Translations under genes and position numbers: made by a program | Source: Bryobacterales bacterium | GTDB lineage: Bacteria > Acidobacteriota > Terriglobia > Bryobacterales > Bryobacteraceae | Assembly: GCA_020846745.1 (NCBI GenBank) | Contig: JADLDI010000025.1 | Coordinates: 1 to 50,016, forward strand | Reading direction: 5' to 3' | DNA: 50,016 nucleotides | Notes under the pieces: model-generated | The model's input: the letters and a program-made list of their open reading frames with translations, nothing else | Told to the model about the DNA's origin: nothing | Databases searched by the model: none | In this document: positions 17,118 through 26,800 of the stretch, piece by piece | Position numbering within the stretch: the stretch's first letter is position 1 | How the letters are laid out: each line of letters opens with the position of its first letter

Positions 17118-18200
17118 CTATCTCCTCTTACCAGGGTCCCAGATTGTGGCGGCGATGAAACGCTCGCGATGGGGTGCGTCGTTGTAATAGTAGATGGTCA
17201 CGATTTTCCCGTCGGGACGGACGGCTGAACGAGTGTAGCCCATGTCCCAGGCGGCCGCATCGTCGCGAAGTGTGATTTCGGGTCCCCAGGTCTTGCCGCC
17301 GTCGGTGGAAAGTTTGGCGCGGATCGCGTAGGGCTTTGAGCGGTGGCCGTAGACGAGAACCAAGCGATTGTCGCGGAGCCGGAGCAACTGGGGCGGATTA
17401 CCGGCATGCGCGCCGGTGTTGGCCACCTTGCCTTCGCCGACCCAAGTCTTGGCGTCGTCAGTAGAGCGATACTGCTCGATCCAACTGGCGGGCGCCTGAT
17501 TCACACGGCCGGTAACGATCCACTCCGAACCCTTGATGCGCATGGCGGAGGGCATGATGGAGAAACCCGTGGAGGGTTCGGGACCGATCATCGAAAGAAG
17601 GCGCCAGGTGATGCCTCCGTCTTTAGTTTCGGCGCAGAAGAGGCGTCCTTCGCGAGCGTTCGATTTGGAGGCAGTCAGGAAAGCGCGGAGCCATTTGGGT
17701 CCGAGGATGGTGTAATCGGTGCGGGCAGCAACGCCGAGCAAGCCGAACGTGGGGAACTTGAAAGGTCCGCGCCAGGATTTGCCTTTGTCGTAGGAGTAGA
17801 AGAAACGGGCGGGACCCTTGTGGATATCGGGAGCGCGCAGGGTCATGGCGAAGCCGGGAGTCGTGAAGTTAATGGGAGCGTCGAGTGCGCGTTCGGCAGC
17901 ACCGCCCTGCTCGGGCGGGAGGAGCGACTTGGGGGCCTCGATGGTCCACGTTTCGCCACCGTCGAGTGAGCGGGCGAGACGGGGTTCTTCAGGCTTCTCG
18001 GAACTGGACTGGTGGCGTTCGATATCCTTGTTTTCGTACCAGGCGGCGGAGAATCCGACGAGGATTTCGTTGTTCCACGACCAGATGCCGTGATTGGCGG
18101 GCCAGCCGCCAAAACGGCCGGGTTCCTCATAGACTTTGATGTGTCGAGGGGATTGGGCCAGGGCGAGGCAGGCGATGAGACAGGGCAGAAGAACCCGCAT
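17118..18200 (-). CDS. secreted sialidase-like BNR-repeat protein
   Basis: A 360-residue protein with signal peptide MRVLLPCLIACLALAQ. Asp-box (BNR) motifs are visible: SLDGGETWTIEAP, SYDKGKSWRGP, TKDGGITWRLL, STDDAKTWVGEG and STDGGKTWGPE, indicating a six-bladed sialidase-type propeller. The sialidase arginine triad is not clear from reading, so it may be a glycosyl hydrolase of the exo-alpha-sialidase superfamily or a non-catalytic binder. ATG at 18200 starts directly on the leader; the long frame upstream is spurious. Downstream rlmB is 6 bases away. Confidence 0.8.
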   Translation of the reverse strand: MRVLLPCLIACLALAQSPRHIKVYEEPGRFGGWPANHGIWSWNNEILVGFSAAWYENKDIERHQSSSEKPEEPRLARSLDGGETWTIEAPKSLLPPEQGGAAERALDAPINFTTPGFAMTLRAPDIHKGPARFFYSYDKGKSWRGPFKFPTFGLLGVAARTDYTILGPKWLRAFLTASKSNAREGRLFCAETKDGGITWRLLSMIGPEPSTGFSIMPSAMRIKGSEWIVTGRVNQAPASWIEQYRSTDDAKTWVGEGKVANTGAHAGNPPQLLRLRDNRLVLVYGHRSKPYAIRAKLSTDGGKTWGPEITLRDDAAAWDMGYTRSAVRPDGKIVTIYYYNDAPHRERFIAATIWDPGKRR

Positions 18201-18247
18201 ATTCACACCGAATGGTAGCAAATGGGGAGTAGCGGTCCGGTGTGAAG

Positions 18248-19249
18248 CTATTGGCTGACTAAAGCGGTGGGTCTGAGGGCGTGCAACCTGGCGCAGACCG
18301 CTTGAATTTCGGCGGCGAGACTCGCATAGTCGCGGCGCAGGGAACGGAGGGCTGAGAGACGTCCGAGTTCGCGGTCCATGGAGAGCACACGCCAGTTTCC
18401 GGTAGGCGTAAGAAGAGCTGTACCGGCCAGGGACGCTCCGACGGCGGTCTTCATTGAGTGTGCAACGGGCAGCCACCAGGGGCGGACGGGCCGAGGACCG
18501 TAAAGGTCGTGGAATACGCTGGCCTCGCCCATGCTGCGCATCATGTGGCGGAGGTATTCCCAATTCAGCCGCTGAGGATCGAGACGGTGCTGCAGGCGGA
18601 GCGAGGGTTCGTATCGCAGCCGCCAACCGGCGAGGCGCAAGGCGATGGTGAGTTCGGAGTCTTCGCCGCAACTGAGCGCTTTTCCCTGCCGGCCGGTGAG
18701 CCGCCAGCGCCAGCCGGCCTCAGTGATTTGGTTCCATGCCGCGCGCCGGATAGATAAGCCCGCGCCCCAAAGCCAGCCACGGCTGTCGGTGACGTCGCCG
18801 GCGGCCCAATCGGCGGGCGTGACGGCGTACGCAATGGCAAAGCGGTCAAACCAGGCGGGCAGCGGCTCATCGACGCATGCGGTGTTGTGACCGTTGACGG
18901 CGGCCGTGTCGGGGTAGTTCTCCAAAGTGCGGTGGACGTTGTCGACCCAGTCGGGCGCCACCCAGTTGTCGTCGTCGATGAACGAGATGTACTCGTAGCG
19001 GGCGTTGGCGAGTCCGCAGCGGCGGGCGTGAACCAGTCCTGGCTGAGGTTCGAGGACGACACGGAGTGGAACGGTAGAAGCCGGCCAAGAGGCGCGAGCT
19101 ACATCGGCGGTGCTGTCTGTGCTGGCATTATCGACTACCACGACTTCCCAGGGAATGCGGGACGGCATCTGATCGCGAAGGTGTACGAGTGTCGCCGGCA
19201 GGCGCGCGGCGGAGTTATGGCAGCAGATAACTATGCTTATGCCATCCAA
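18248..19249 (-). CDS. family 2 glycosyltransferase
   Basis: A 333-residue GT-A fold transferase: MDGISIVICCHNSAARLPATL start, VVVDNASTDSTADVA, the metal-binding DxD-like FIDDDNWVAP, and an acceptor-side region GEDSELTIALRLAGWRLRY. No strong membrane helix except a weak one near 265-285. The start is TTG at 19249 with GGAGG 9 bases upstream. It would move a sugar from a nucleotide donor to an unknown acceptor, perhaps in surface polysaccharide synthesis; no other polysaccharide genes adjoin it. Confidence 0.88.
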   Translation of the reverse strand: MDGISIVICCHNSAARLPATLVHLRDQMPSRIPWEVVVVDNASTDSTADVARASWPASTVPLRVVLEPQPGLVHARRCGLANARYEYISFIDDDNWVAPDWVDNVHRTLENYPDTAAVNGHNTACVDEPLPAWFDRFAIAYAVTPADWAAGDVTDSRGWLWGAGLSIRRAAWNQITEAGWRWRLTGRQGKALSCGEDSELTIALRLAGWRLRYEPSLRLQHRLDPQRLNWEYLRHMMRSMGEASVFHDLYGPRPVRPWWLPVAHSMKTAVGASLAGTALLTPTGNWRVLSMDRELGRLSALRSLRRDYASLAAEIQAVCARLHALRPTALVSQ

Positions 19250-19772
19250 TCGCGTAGACCTCCGATGGATGGTCCCCGGTGCCTCGCTTGGGGCATGGTT
19301 CCGGTCATCTCCTCAATGATAATCCGGGTAGGTGCGCGGGGTTCCGCCAATCGGGGACAGGCCCGCAAAATGGGGACAGGCCCTGATCGGGGGGGCCTAT
19401 CGCCTTATCGGTATCGCCTATTTAGGGACAGGCCCTGATAAAGCCGGCCCCTGATAGCCCAGGCCCTGATAGCCCTGACTATCGGGGACAGGCCCGGATA
19501 GGCCCGGATAGGCCCAGTGCTGTGTTCGCACTGGGAGACGGGACTCACACCATGCCCAAATCGGGTAATGCCGGCTGTTCCACAGGGACGTCGCGTTTGA
19601 AACTGGGAGAGGAACGGATTTCTTACTCGGTAAGAGCAGTCCGGGCTGTTGAGCGCCTGCGGCGAAAAGAAAGTGGTAGCCCGGCGCCGTTGCCAGTCAA
19701 CAAGGCCGGTCGAAGGAGCCAAGACTCGGGGAGGGCCTGCCTAATCGTCCTGGTATCTCGATGTCTGTTTAA
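19250..19772. other. intergenic region rich in ggggacaggccc repeats
   Basis: No supported gene; an 84-codon plus-strand frame (19522-19776) has no recognisable content. The block 19352-19520 contains repeated ggggacaggccc and ccctgata motifs (at about 19353, 19372, 19424 and 19483) plus shorter ggataggccc units. The same sequence forms a perfect palindrome on the far side of the neighbouring transposase gene. Confidence 0.6.
19352..19520. repeat. REP-like repeat cluster next to RAYT
   Basis: Four copies of g(g)ggacaggcc[c] with associated ctgat/cggata tails lie within 170 bases. Copies 1 and 2 are 19 bases apart around gcccgcaaaat. The matching palindrome at 20508-20535 flanks the other side of the tyrosine transposase, so this is presumably its substrate family. 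The copies here are direct and partly eroded rather than clean hairpins. Confidence 0.7.
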
Positions 19773-20462
19773 TTAGGCTGAACGACGCATAAGCGCGGGA
19801 CGGCCGGGGGGAGCAGGGTGGAGGCGGCGATGGGATTCCTGTTCGAGTTGAGCGACCCAGTCCTGGGAGCCGAGGGGGAAGCCGCTGCGGAGGGCCTTTT
19901 CGATGCGCTCCTGTTCTTCGCGGCGGGTTTCGTTGAGGAATTCGCGGTAGCGGCGGGGGTCGCCCGAGAAGCGATGGCGCCAGTTCTCCATCATGAGGAC
20001 GAGGAAGGGGTCGGGTTGGCCGGTGAGGTGTGAATGAGCGGAGGAAAACTCGAAGTTTGCGGGGTCGCTGACGATTCCTGCAGCCTTGGGGTTGAGGTCG
20101 ATGTAGCGCATAGCGGCGAAGTAGTGGGCGGAATCGAGCAGGCAGGAGTGGAAGCGGGATTGGAAGAGGTGGCCGGAGCGTTGAGTGAGTTTGTTAAAGC
20201 GCTGAGCCCACCAGGTGTGGACGCGTAGGAAGAGGCGGCCCACAGCTTCCTTCGACCGGGTCGGAACCAGAAGAAAGTGTATATGGTTGTCAAGAATGCA
20301 GTAGCCGTGCACTTCGACGCCTTCCTGTTCGGCGACTAAAGCGAATCGTTCCAGATACTTACGTTTGTCGAAGCCATGGCGGAAGATTTTGGCGCGGTTG
20401 ACGCCTCGGGCGGTGGCATGGACGGGTTCACCGACCCGGACGTAGCGTTTCTGGCGAGCCAT
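19773..20462 (-). CDS. REP-associated tyrosine transposase (Y1/HUH, IS200-like)
   Basis: A 229-residue RAYT. The start at 20462 gives MARQKRYVRVGEPVHATARG, the normal family beginning; longer frames upstream are spurious. The HUH motif is in CILDNHIHFLLVP and the catalytic Tyr lies in the helix before AMRYIDLNPKAAGIV. The C-terminal third is basic and ends PGRPALMRRSA. RAYTs nick single-stranded REP hairpins and are thought to have spread them; they are usually single-copy domesticated genes. Repeat clusters on both sides support this. It sits at the end of the SMP-30 operon, in the same direction. Confidence 0.9.
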   Translation of the reverse strand: MARQKRYVRVGEPVHATARGVNRAKIFRHGFDKRKYLERFALVAEQEGVEVHGYCILDNHIHFLLVPTRSKEAVGRLFLRVHTWWAQRFNKLTQRSGHLFQSRFHSCLLDSAHYFAAMRYIDLNPKAAGIVSDPANFEFSSAHSHLTGQPDPFLVLMMENWRHRFSGDPRRYREFLNETRREEQERIEKALRSGFPLGSQDWVAQLEQESHRRLHPAPPGRPALMRRSA

Positions 20463-20507
20463 ATGAGGGGTAGTGGTGTCGGGCGGGAAAAACTCTCCTG
20501 CGATTGT

Positions 20508-20535
20508 GGCCTGTCCCCGGAAATGGGGACAGGCC
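20508..20535. repeat. perfect REP palindrome, possible terminator
   Basis: An 11-base-pair perfect stem, ggcctgtcccc (20508-20518) and ggggacaggcc (20525-20535), with a ggaaat loop. It lies between the SMP-30 gene and the RAYT gene on the minus strand and carries the same core as the repeats at 19352-19520. It may be a RAYT recognition hairpin and may also act on the SMP-30 transcript end. Confidence 0.82.
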
Positions 20536-20539
20536 CTGA

Positions 20540-21358
20540 TTAGAAGGTGCGGGTGCCGGTGGTTTTGGTGGGCACGTGGTAGACGGATTTGCGGGCGGTG
20601 ATGTAGAGGCCGCGGAAGCCTTCGCCGAAGCAGCAATTGCTGGGGCCTTCGGGAGTTTTGATGGTGCCGAGGTGCTCGCCTTTAACATCGTAGACGTAGA
20701 TGCCGTCTCGGGAGGCCATCCAGACGTTGCCGGCTTCGTCGGTTTTGAGACCGTCGACGCGGAGCTGGGCGAAGTCGCGGCCGTCTTTGAGCTTGCCATC
20801 GCCCTCTACGTCATAGACTTTGACGATGTTCGTTTTGACATCGGCCACGTAGACCTGTAGTTGATTGGGCGAGAGAGCGACGCCGTTCGGGGCCGGGCTT
20901 TCGGCAACGACGCGGACCTCGCCTTTGGGCGGAGCGCCGCCAACGCCGCTACGTTGACGGGTGATCTGGTAAACGCGGCCCTTCGGAAGGTCTGTGAAGT
21001 AGACGCTGCCGTCGATCGAGTAGACGATGTCGTTCGGACCTTGCAAACCTTCTTCGGCGAGCACCGTGATCTTGCCGTCTTTCTCTGTGCGGGTGACGCG
21101 ACCGCCGCCTTCGGCCGTGAGCAGGCGACCCTGATGGTCGAAGGTGAGGCCGTTGGCTTTGTTGCTGTTTTCGCGGAACGTGGTGAGTTGGCCGCGCTCC
21201 CATTTCATGATCTTCTGATTGGGAATGTCGCTGAACAGGAGGTACCCACGGCGGCTGAACACGGGACCTTCGGTGAAGGCGAACCCGGTGGCGATCTGTT
21301 TGATCTCAGCCTTTTGGTCGATGACTTTCCAAAATTTATCGGACTTGGCTTCGAGCAC
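20540..21358 (-). CDS. SMP-30/gluconolactonase-like beta-propeller
   Basis: A 272-residue SMP-30/Gluconolactonase/LRE-like protein: GFAFTEGPVFSRRGYLLFSDIPN, the metal-binding Glu in TEGP, NGLTFDHQGRLLTAEGG, the GPNDIVYSIDGSVYFTD strand, and PNGVALSPNQ. The family hydrolyses lactones, often sugar lactones, at a divalent cation. No signal peptide is visible. The start is GTG at 21358 with AGGAGAGG upstream. It lies 18 bases after the Gfo/Idh-like gene, which follows a dipeptidase in a coupled pair, so all three are probably one operon. Confidence 0.88.
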   Translation of the reverse strand: MLEAKSDKFWKVIDQKAEIKQIATGFAFTEGPVFSRRGYLLFSDIPNQKIMKWERGQLTTFRENSNKANGLTFDHQGRLLTAEGGGRVTRTEKDGKITVLAEEGLQGPNDIVYSIDGSVYFTDLPKGRVYQITRQRSGVGGAPPKGEVRVVAESPAPNGVALSPNQLQVYVADVKTNIVKVYDVEGDGKLKDGRDFAQLRVDGLKTDEAGNVWMASRDGIYVYDVKGEHLGTIKTPEGPSNCCFGEGFRGLYITARKSVYHVPTKTTGTRTF

Positions 21359-21376
21359 TGGCGTGTTCCTCTCCTG

Positions 21377-22582
21377 TTACGATCCGATTCCCGGGGCCCA
21401 CCAGCCCTTGGCGGGCGCTTTGTAGACCACCTTCAGTTCCGGCGTCTCGATTCGCTTGCCCTTCTGATAGCCGGATTCCATGAGGCCCTGCAACGCGCCG
21501 CTCACGAGCAGCGTGCGTTCGACCGTGATGGCAGGCTTGCCGGTAGCGATCATCTGCGTGATGCCGTGGACCAGCATTGAAAAGTTGTTCGAGTTCTCAA
21601 TTGGGATATAGCAGCACACGCCCTGCGCCGGCCGGCCTTGGGGTTTCACCGCGGCCAGGTAATCGGACCCGCCGCTCAGGGCGATCAACGCCCCTTTGAA
21701 ACCGTCGCGATACTCAATCAGACCCAATACCGACTTCATCTCTTCGGGCCGTTGTTTGGATGTGCGCCGCTGGCTGGCATTGAGGGCGGTGTCGAGCAGG
21801 CTGCGGTCCCAAACACCCTGCTGAGCGGCTTTCCACACCTCGTCGTTCTTCAAAGTTTGGACGGCGCGAACGCCGACTTCGCCGCCCTTACGACGCTCGA
21901 CGAAGCCTTGCAGAGTTTCGAGGACGTGGAAGAGTCCGCCATCGCCGACCCAGCCGCCGCCTACGCTGATGGCCGATTCTAACTCCGTTCCAAGCGGCAC
22001 ATCGTAGGCGGGACGGCGGAAGGTGACAGGCACGCTGGAACCGGCCATTAGCGGGAATTTGAGTTCCTTCGACCAGTCGTACATCTGCTTGGCTTTCTTC
22101 CAGTCCCAGGAGAGGTGCTTGTCGGTAAAGACGGGACAGGACCGGCGGCTGGACTTGAATACGTTCACCACCTGCTCGAAGAACTCGTAGCGTGGGTAAA
22201 GGTGCTGGTCCTTTTCGTTGGTCGGGTAGTTGCCGTGCTCGCAGACGATCACAACACCATCAACGGCTAGTTTGCCGGTGCCAAGCGTGAGCGCGTCGGC
22301 GATCGATTTGGTGACCGGGAAGCCGTAGGCTTTCGAGAGGCGGTGGCCGATGTCACCGGGATGCACCTGATCCATCCAGAGCGAGGCGACCTCGAACTGC
22401 GGCTCGTAGTATTTCTCGTGGATCCAGTAGCCTTCGAGCAACCGCGTGATGAAGTTGTCCGAGTGCGACCGCACATGATAGGTGGACGATATGCAGGCGA
22501 TCCGCTTCTTCTTGCCGGATTGCGCACCGGCGAGCGGCGCCGCCGCCGAGGCTGCGATAAATTCGCGCCGTCTCATATTCAT
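21377..22582 (-). CDS. Tat-exported protein, Gfo/Idh/MocA-like
   Basis: A 401-residue protein with a twin-arginine leader (MNMRRREFIAASAAAPLAGAQ). The first half looks like a Rossmann-type oxidoreductase domain: KKRIACISSTYHVRSH, then a strand AVDGVVIVCEHGNYP in the place of the NAD domain's fourth strand, then HLYPRYEF. The second half (from about 250) is unassigned. No dinucleotide glycine motif (GxGxxG) is clear, so true activity is doubtful. The ATG overlaps the dipeptidase TGA by 4 bases. It is common with Acidobacteria and Verrucomicrobia carbohydrate clusters. Confidence 0.65.
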   Translation of the reverse strand: MNMRRREFIAASAAAPLAGAQSGKKKRIACISSTYHVRSHSDNFITRLLEGYWIHEKYYEPQFEVASLWMDQVHPGDIGHRLSKAYGFPVTKSIADALTLGTGKLAVDGVVIVCEHGNYPTNEKDQHLYPRYEFFEQVVNVFKSSRRSCPVFTDKHLSWDWKKAKQMYDWSKELKFPLMAGSSVPVTFRRPAYDVPLGTELESAISVGGGWVGDGGLFHVLETLQGFVERRKGGEVGVRAVQTLKNDEVWKAAQQGVWDRSLLDTALNASQRRTSKQRPEEMKSVLGLIEYRDGFKGALIALSGGSDYLAAVKPQGRPAQGVCCYIPIENSNNFSMLVHGITQMIATGKPAITVERTLLVSGALQGLMESGYQKGKRIETPELKVVYKAPAKGWWAPGIGS

Positions 22583-23754
22583 TTCTCTGCCGCCTCCTCT
22601 GCCGCGCGCAGGACGCGCACGATATTCAAACCCATGATCTTGCGAATGTCGGTGTCGTTGTAGCCCATTTCCATCAGGCCTTTGACGAGCACCGGGTATT
22701 TGGAAACGTCTTCCATGCCGACGGGCACCATGCCCGATACGCCGTCGAAATCGGAGCCGAGGGCGACATGGTCCGGACCGGCGATCTTGGCGATGTGGTC
22801 AATGTGCTGCAACAGGACTTTATAACTCACCTTGGGCATCTGGGCATAGTATTTGCGCTGGATGCCACGCACGAGTTCCCACTTTGACGGATCGTTGGCG
22901 CGCATGGCGAGCACTTCCTTGATCTCCTGGTCGCGCGCCGGGCGGTTCTTCATGTAGACGTCGTAGGCTTTTGGGTCGAGGTAGCCGGCGTGGAAATTGA
23001 TGCAGATGACGCCACCCTTTCTGGCCACGGCTTTGATCACCTCGTCGGGCATATTGCGGGCGATGGGCGAAATCGCCTTGACGGAGGAATGCGACGCGAG
23101 GACCGGCGCTTTGCTGGTTTCAACAGCGTCGAGCACAGCCTTGTCGGAGATATGCGAAACGTCGACCATCATGCCGATGCGGTTCATCTCGCGAACAAGG
23201 TCCTTGCCGAACGTGGAAAGTCCGTTGTGCACTTCAACGTCCGTCATCGAGTCCGCGAAGTTGTTGGTCTTGAAGTGAGCGAGCGTCATGTAGCGGATGC
23301 CGAGGCGGTGGAACGCGCCAAGCACCCGCGTGCTGTCGGCGATGAGGTGCCCGCCTTCCAGGCTCGCCAGGGCAGCCAGTTTGCCCGACTTATGGATGCG
23401 CTCGATGTCCGTGGCGGACCAGGCGAATTCCATGTCGGCGCGGTTGGTTTTGATTTCGCGGTGCAGGGCTTCGAGGCATTCAATCGATCGCGGAAGCCAC
23501 AATTGCGGGGCATAGTCGCCGGGCTGGGCGTAGATGCCGAACAGCACCGCGCCAAGCTTGCCCTTCTTCATGCGCGGGATGTCGAGTTCGTAATAGCCGT
23601 GCTCGTCGGCGAGGCGGTAGCCTTCATCCACAAAATAGCGGGGAGTATCGATGTGCGCGTCGAAGATAAGAATGTCGCGCATAAGCCGCTCGTATCTGTC
23701 CTGCGCGGTTACAGCGCTTAGACAGACCAGGAGCGACAGAAGCAGTCGCAGCAT
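22579..23754 (-). CDS. secreted membrane-dipeptidase family (M19) hydrolase
   Basis: A 391-residue M19 peptidase. ATG at 23754 starts the signal peptide MLRLLLSLLVCLSAVTAQ. Zinc-site residues: HxD in FDAHIDTP, Glu in ASLEGGHLI, His in DVSHISD, His in VLASHSSVKAI, and Asp in LGSDFDGVSG. The family cleaves dipeptides, including those with a D-residue, and some members act on beta-lactams. Its end overlaps the next gene by 4 bases (ATGA). It diverges from the second TonB receptor across 75 bases with a promoter-like box. Confidence 0.9.
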   Translation of the reverse strand: MLRLLLSLLVCLSAVTAQDRYERLMRDILIFDAHIDTPRYFVDEGYRLADEHGYYELDIPRMKKGKLGAVLFGIYAQPGDYAPQLWLPRSIECLEALHREIKTNRADMEFAWSATDIERIHKSGKLAALASLEGGHLIADSTRVLGAFHRLGIRYMTLAHFKTNNFADSMTDVEVHNGLSTFGKDLVREMNRIGMMVDVSHISDKAVLDAVETSKAPVLASHSSVKAISPIARNMPDEVIKAVARKGGVICINFHAGYLDPKAYDVYMKNRPARDQEIKEVLAMRANDPSKWELVRGIQRKYYAQMPKVSYKVLLQHIDHIAKIAGPDHVALGSDFDGVSGMVPVGMEDVSKYPVLVKGLMEMGYNDTDIRKIMGLNIVRVLRAAEEAAEK

Positions 23755-23768
23755 GCGGTGAGTATACA

Positions 23769-23819
23769 ATACCCTCCCGTTGTATATAATCGTTCCCACA
23801 TTCGTTGGATTAAAGGGAG
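23769..23819 (+). promoter_or_regulatory. likely promoter and ribosome site of the second TonB receptor
   Basis: TATAAT at 23785-23790 is a consensus minus-10 hexamer; a minus-35 is not clear. AAAGGGAG near 23812-23819 is the ribosome site, about 10 bases before the ATG at 23830. The short gap is shared with the divergent dipeptidase operon. Confidence 0.5.
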
Positions 23820-23829
23820 CTAAGCATTT

Positions 23830-26800
23830 ATGCGTCTTGTTGTCGGTCTCCTTGTTGCGGCGGCGTCGGCGATGGCCCAAACCGCCTCTACGCAGATTCT
23901 TGGACTGGTTAGCGATGCCACGGGCGCTGTTGTACCGGGCGCTACGATTACCGCGAAACGGACGGAAACGGGTGACGTACGCACCACGGTTTCGAATGAC
24001 ACGGGGAACTATATCTTTCCCCTGGTCGACTCGGGCACGTATGAGGTGACCTGCGCGGCGGCCGGGTTTAAGACTGAGGTTCGGCGGAATGTTCCGCTCG
24101 AGTTGAACCAGAAGGCTCGAATCGATTTTCAGATGCAGGTGGGACAGCAGGCGGAGACGGTGGAAGTATCGTCGTCGCTGCCGCTGTTGAAGACGGAGGA
24201 CGCGACCCTCGGGTCAGTCGTCGAGCACAAGCGGATTGTCGAGTTGCCGTTGAACGGGCGGAACTTCGCGCAGGCGGCGACGCTGATGCCGGGCGTGGTG
24301 TACGGATCCGCTCGTATGGGCGTGGATGGGCAGCAGACAATCGGCACGCGGGCGATGCCAGGGCAGATTGTCGGCATTTCGGCAAACGGGCAGCGTGACG
24401 CGAACCAGAACATTACGCTCGATGGTGTTTCGGCGACCGATGGGTTCAAGTCGGCGATGTTATTCGTGCCCTCGATAGAAGCGATTGAAGAGTTCAAGAT
24501 TCAGAGCGCAGTGTACTCGGCCGAGTACGGCATGAACTCGGGCGCGCAGGCGAATGTGTCGATCAAGAGCGGGACGAACAACTGGCATGGCACTGGATTC
24601 GAGTTTCTGCGGAACGACATGATGGACGCGCGCGGGTTCTTTCTGGCGCCTACGCAAACGAAGAACAAGCTGCGGCGGAACCAATTCGGGGGCGTGTTCT
24701 CAGGCCCGATCAAGAAGGACAAGACCTTCTTCCTGGTGAACTATGAAGGGCGGCGCGAGCGGCGCGGAACTCCTTCGCGGACCACGGTTCCGACAGTGGC
24801 AATGCGCAACGGGGACCTGTCGGAGATCCTGATACCGGGCAACCGCTGGTATCCGCGCGATACGAACCCTGCGGCTACGCGGGCGATCCGGCTGCCGGGC
24901 GATGCGACGCCGTTTCCGAACAACATTATCCCGAAGAACCTGTTAAACCCGGTTTCACAAAACATCCTTACGTTTAAGAAGGGGTCGCCGCTGGCGGAGG
25001 GCGGGTTCATGCCGCTGCCGAACTATGACAATGAGGCGCGCGCGGCGGGGTCGGTATTGAACCTGGTGGGTACGAACGATCAGGAACTCGATTCGAACCA
25101 GTTCCTGACACGGGTCGATCACCGGTTCAACGACAATCACCGGGTGTTTGCGCGGTATGTGCTGGTACCGTCGCGATGGCTGAACAACCCGCTGCTGCGC
25201 GTGAGCCAGTTCACGACGGAGTTCCGGGCGCAAAACCTTGGTGTCGGCTACTCGTGGGTGATCAATCCGCGAATGCTGAACGACCTGCGCGTGGGCTATA
25301 ACCGCATCCGCGCGAACCAGGTGGCGTATCAAACGAATACCGACTTCACGCATCGCGAACTGGGACTTGATATGCGTGTGACGGGCGACGGCAACCGGAC
25401 GCTGACGCCGCGTGAAGAGGGATTGCCGAACATCAACATCACTTCGTTCGCGGGCATCGGGTCGGGCAACGTCACGTTCAACACGAACGAGACTTCAGAG
25501 GTGGCGGACTCGCTGTCGATCAATCGCGGGCGGCATAACTTCAAGTTCGGCGGACAGTGGCGGAACAGTCCGGTGGTGAATGAAGCATCGAACCAGCCGC
25601 GCGGGCAGCTTACGTTCACGGGCGATATCGCGGGCGTGCCCGATGCAATGGCGGCGTTTCTGCTCGGCATCCCGTTGAATGCGAACTCGGCGGAAGGGGT
25701 GCCGACGAACGATTTGCACCAGCAGAAGGTGGGGCTGTATTGGCTGGACGATTGGAAGGCGACGGCACGGCTGACCATTAACTACGGGGTTCGTTGGGAC
25801 TGGTACGGCGCGGTGACGGATGTGGCGGGCAGGATCCGCAACCTGTCTTTTGCCAACAGCGATGTGCGGACAGTGAATGGGCGCGTGATGCCGGTACTGG
25901 TGCCGAATCCCAACGTATCGCAGGCTTTGTACGACATCAACAAGAAGCAGTTCATGCCGCGATTGGGGATCGTGTACCGGTTGAACGAACGGACCGTATT
26001 GCGAACGGGGTCGGGGTTGTTTTACTCGCCGCAGCAGGGTAACAACTTCAACATCCTGGGCCTGAATCCGCCGTTCTCAGGGTCGACCGTGTTCCAGAAC
26101 GATCGCAACCGCCCGACCGCGACTATTCAGAACCCATTTGCGGGATCGCCGGTTGGGGCGGGTCCGGCGGCGTTGGTGATGCTCGGGTACACGCAGGCCG
26201 ACCGGGATAACCGGTCGATGTACATGAACAACAAGATCTGGCAGTGGACGCTCGAGCTTGAACGCAGTTTCGGCAAGAACTTCGTAACGGGGATCGCGTA
26301 TGTGGGCAGCGCCGGGTCGCACCTCGACATGCCGGTGCAGAACTGGAACAATCCCGATCCGGGGCTGGGCGCAGTGCAGGAGCGGCGCCCGTACACGTTC
26401 TATTTGGATTCGCGCGACCTCAATACGCCGCTCGCGCTGGGCACGGTGCGGCGGCTGGAATCGTGGACGAACTCGAACTACAACGCCCTGCAGTTGCGGG
26501 CGGAGAAGCGGTACTCGCGCGGGCTGACGTTCAACGCGTCGTTCAACTACCAGAAGGCAATGTATATCGGGTATGGGGTGAACGAGGGCGGTCCCTATGG
26601 GAACTCGTACACACAGGACCCGCGGGACCGGCGCGCCGACTACGGGCGATCGCAGATCGACCAGCGGTTCCGCTTCGTGCTGTCGCATATCTGGGAGATC
26701 CCGTTTATGCGTAATGCGAAGGGTCCGGCGAACTGGGTGCTGGGCGGATGGTCTGTGAACGGGATTATCCAACTGACGTCGGGGTTGCCGGTGACGGTGT

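Noticed and set aside
19522..19776. 84-codon plus-strand frame between the GT2 and RAYT genes
   Set aside because: No ribosome site, low-complexity composition, and the region is repeat-derived.
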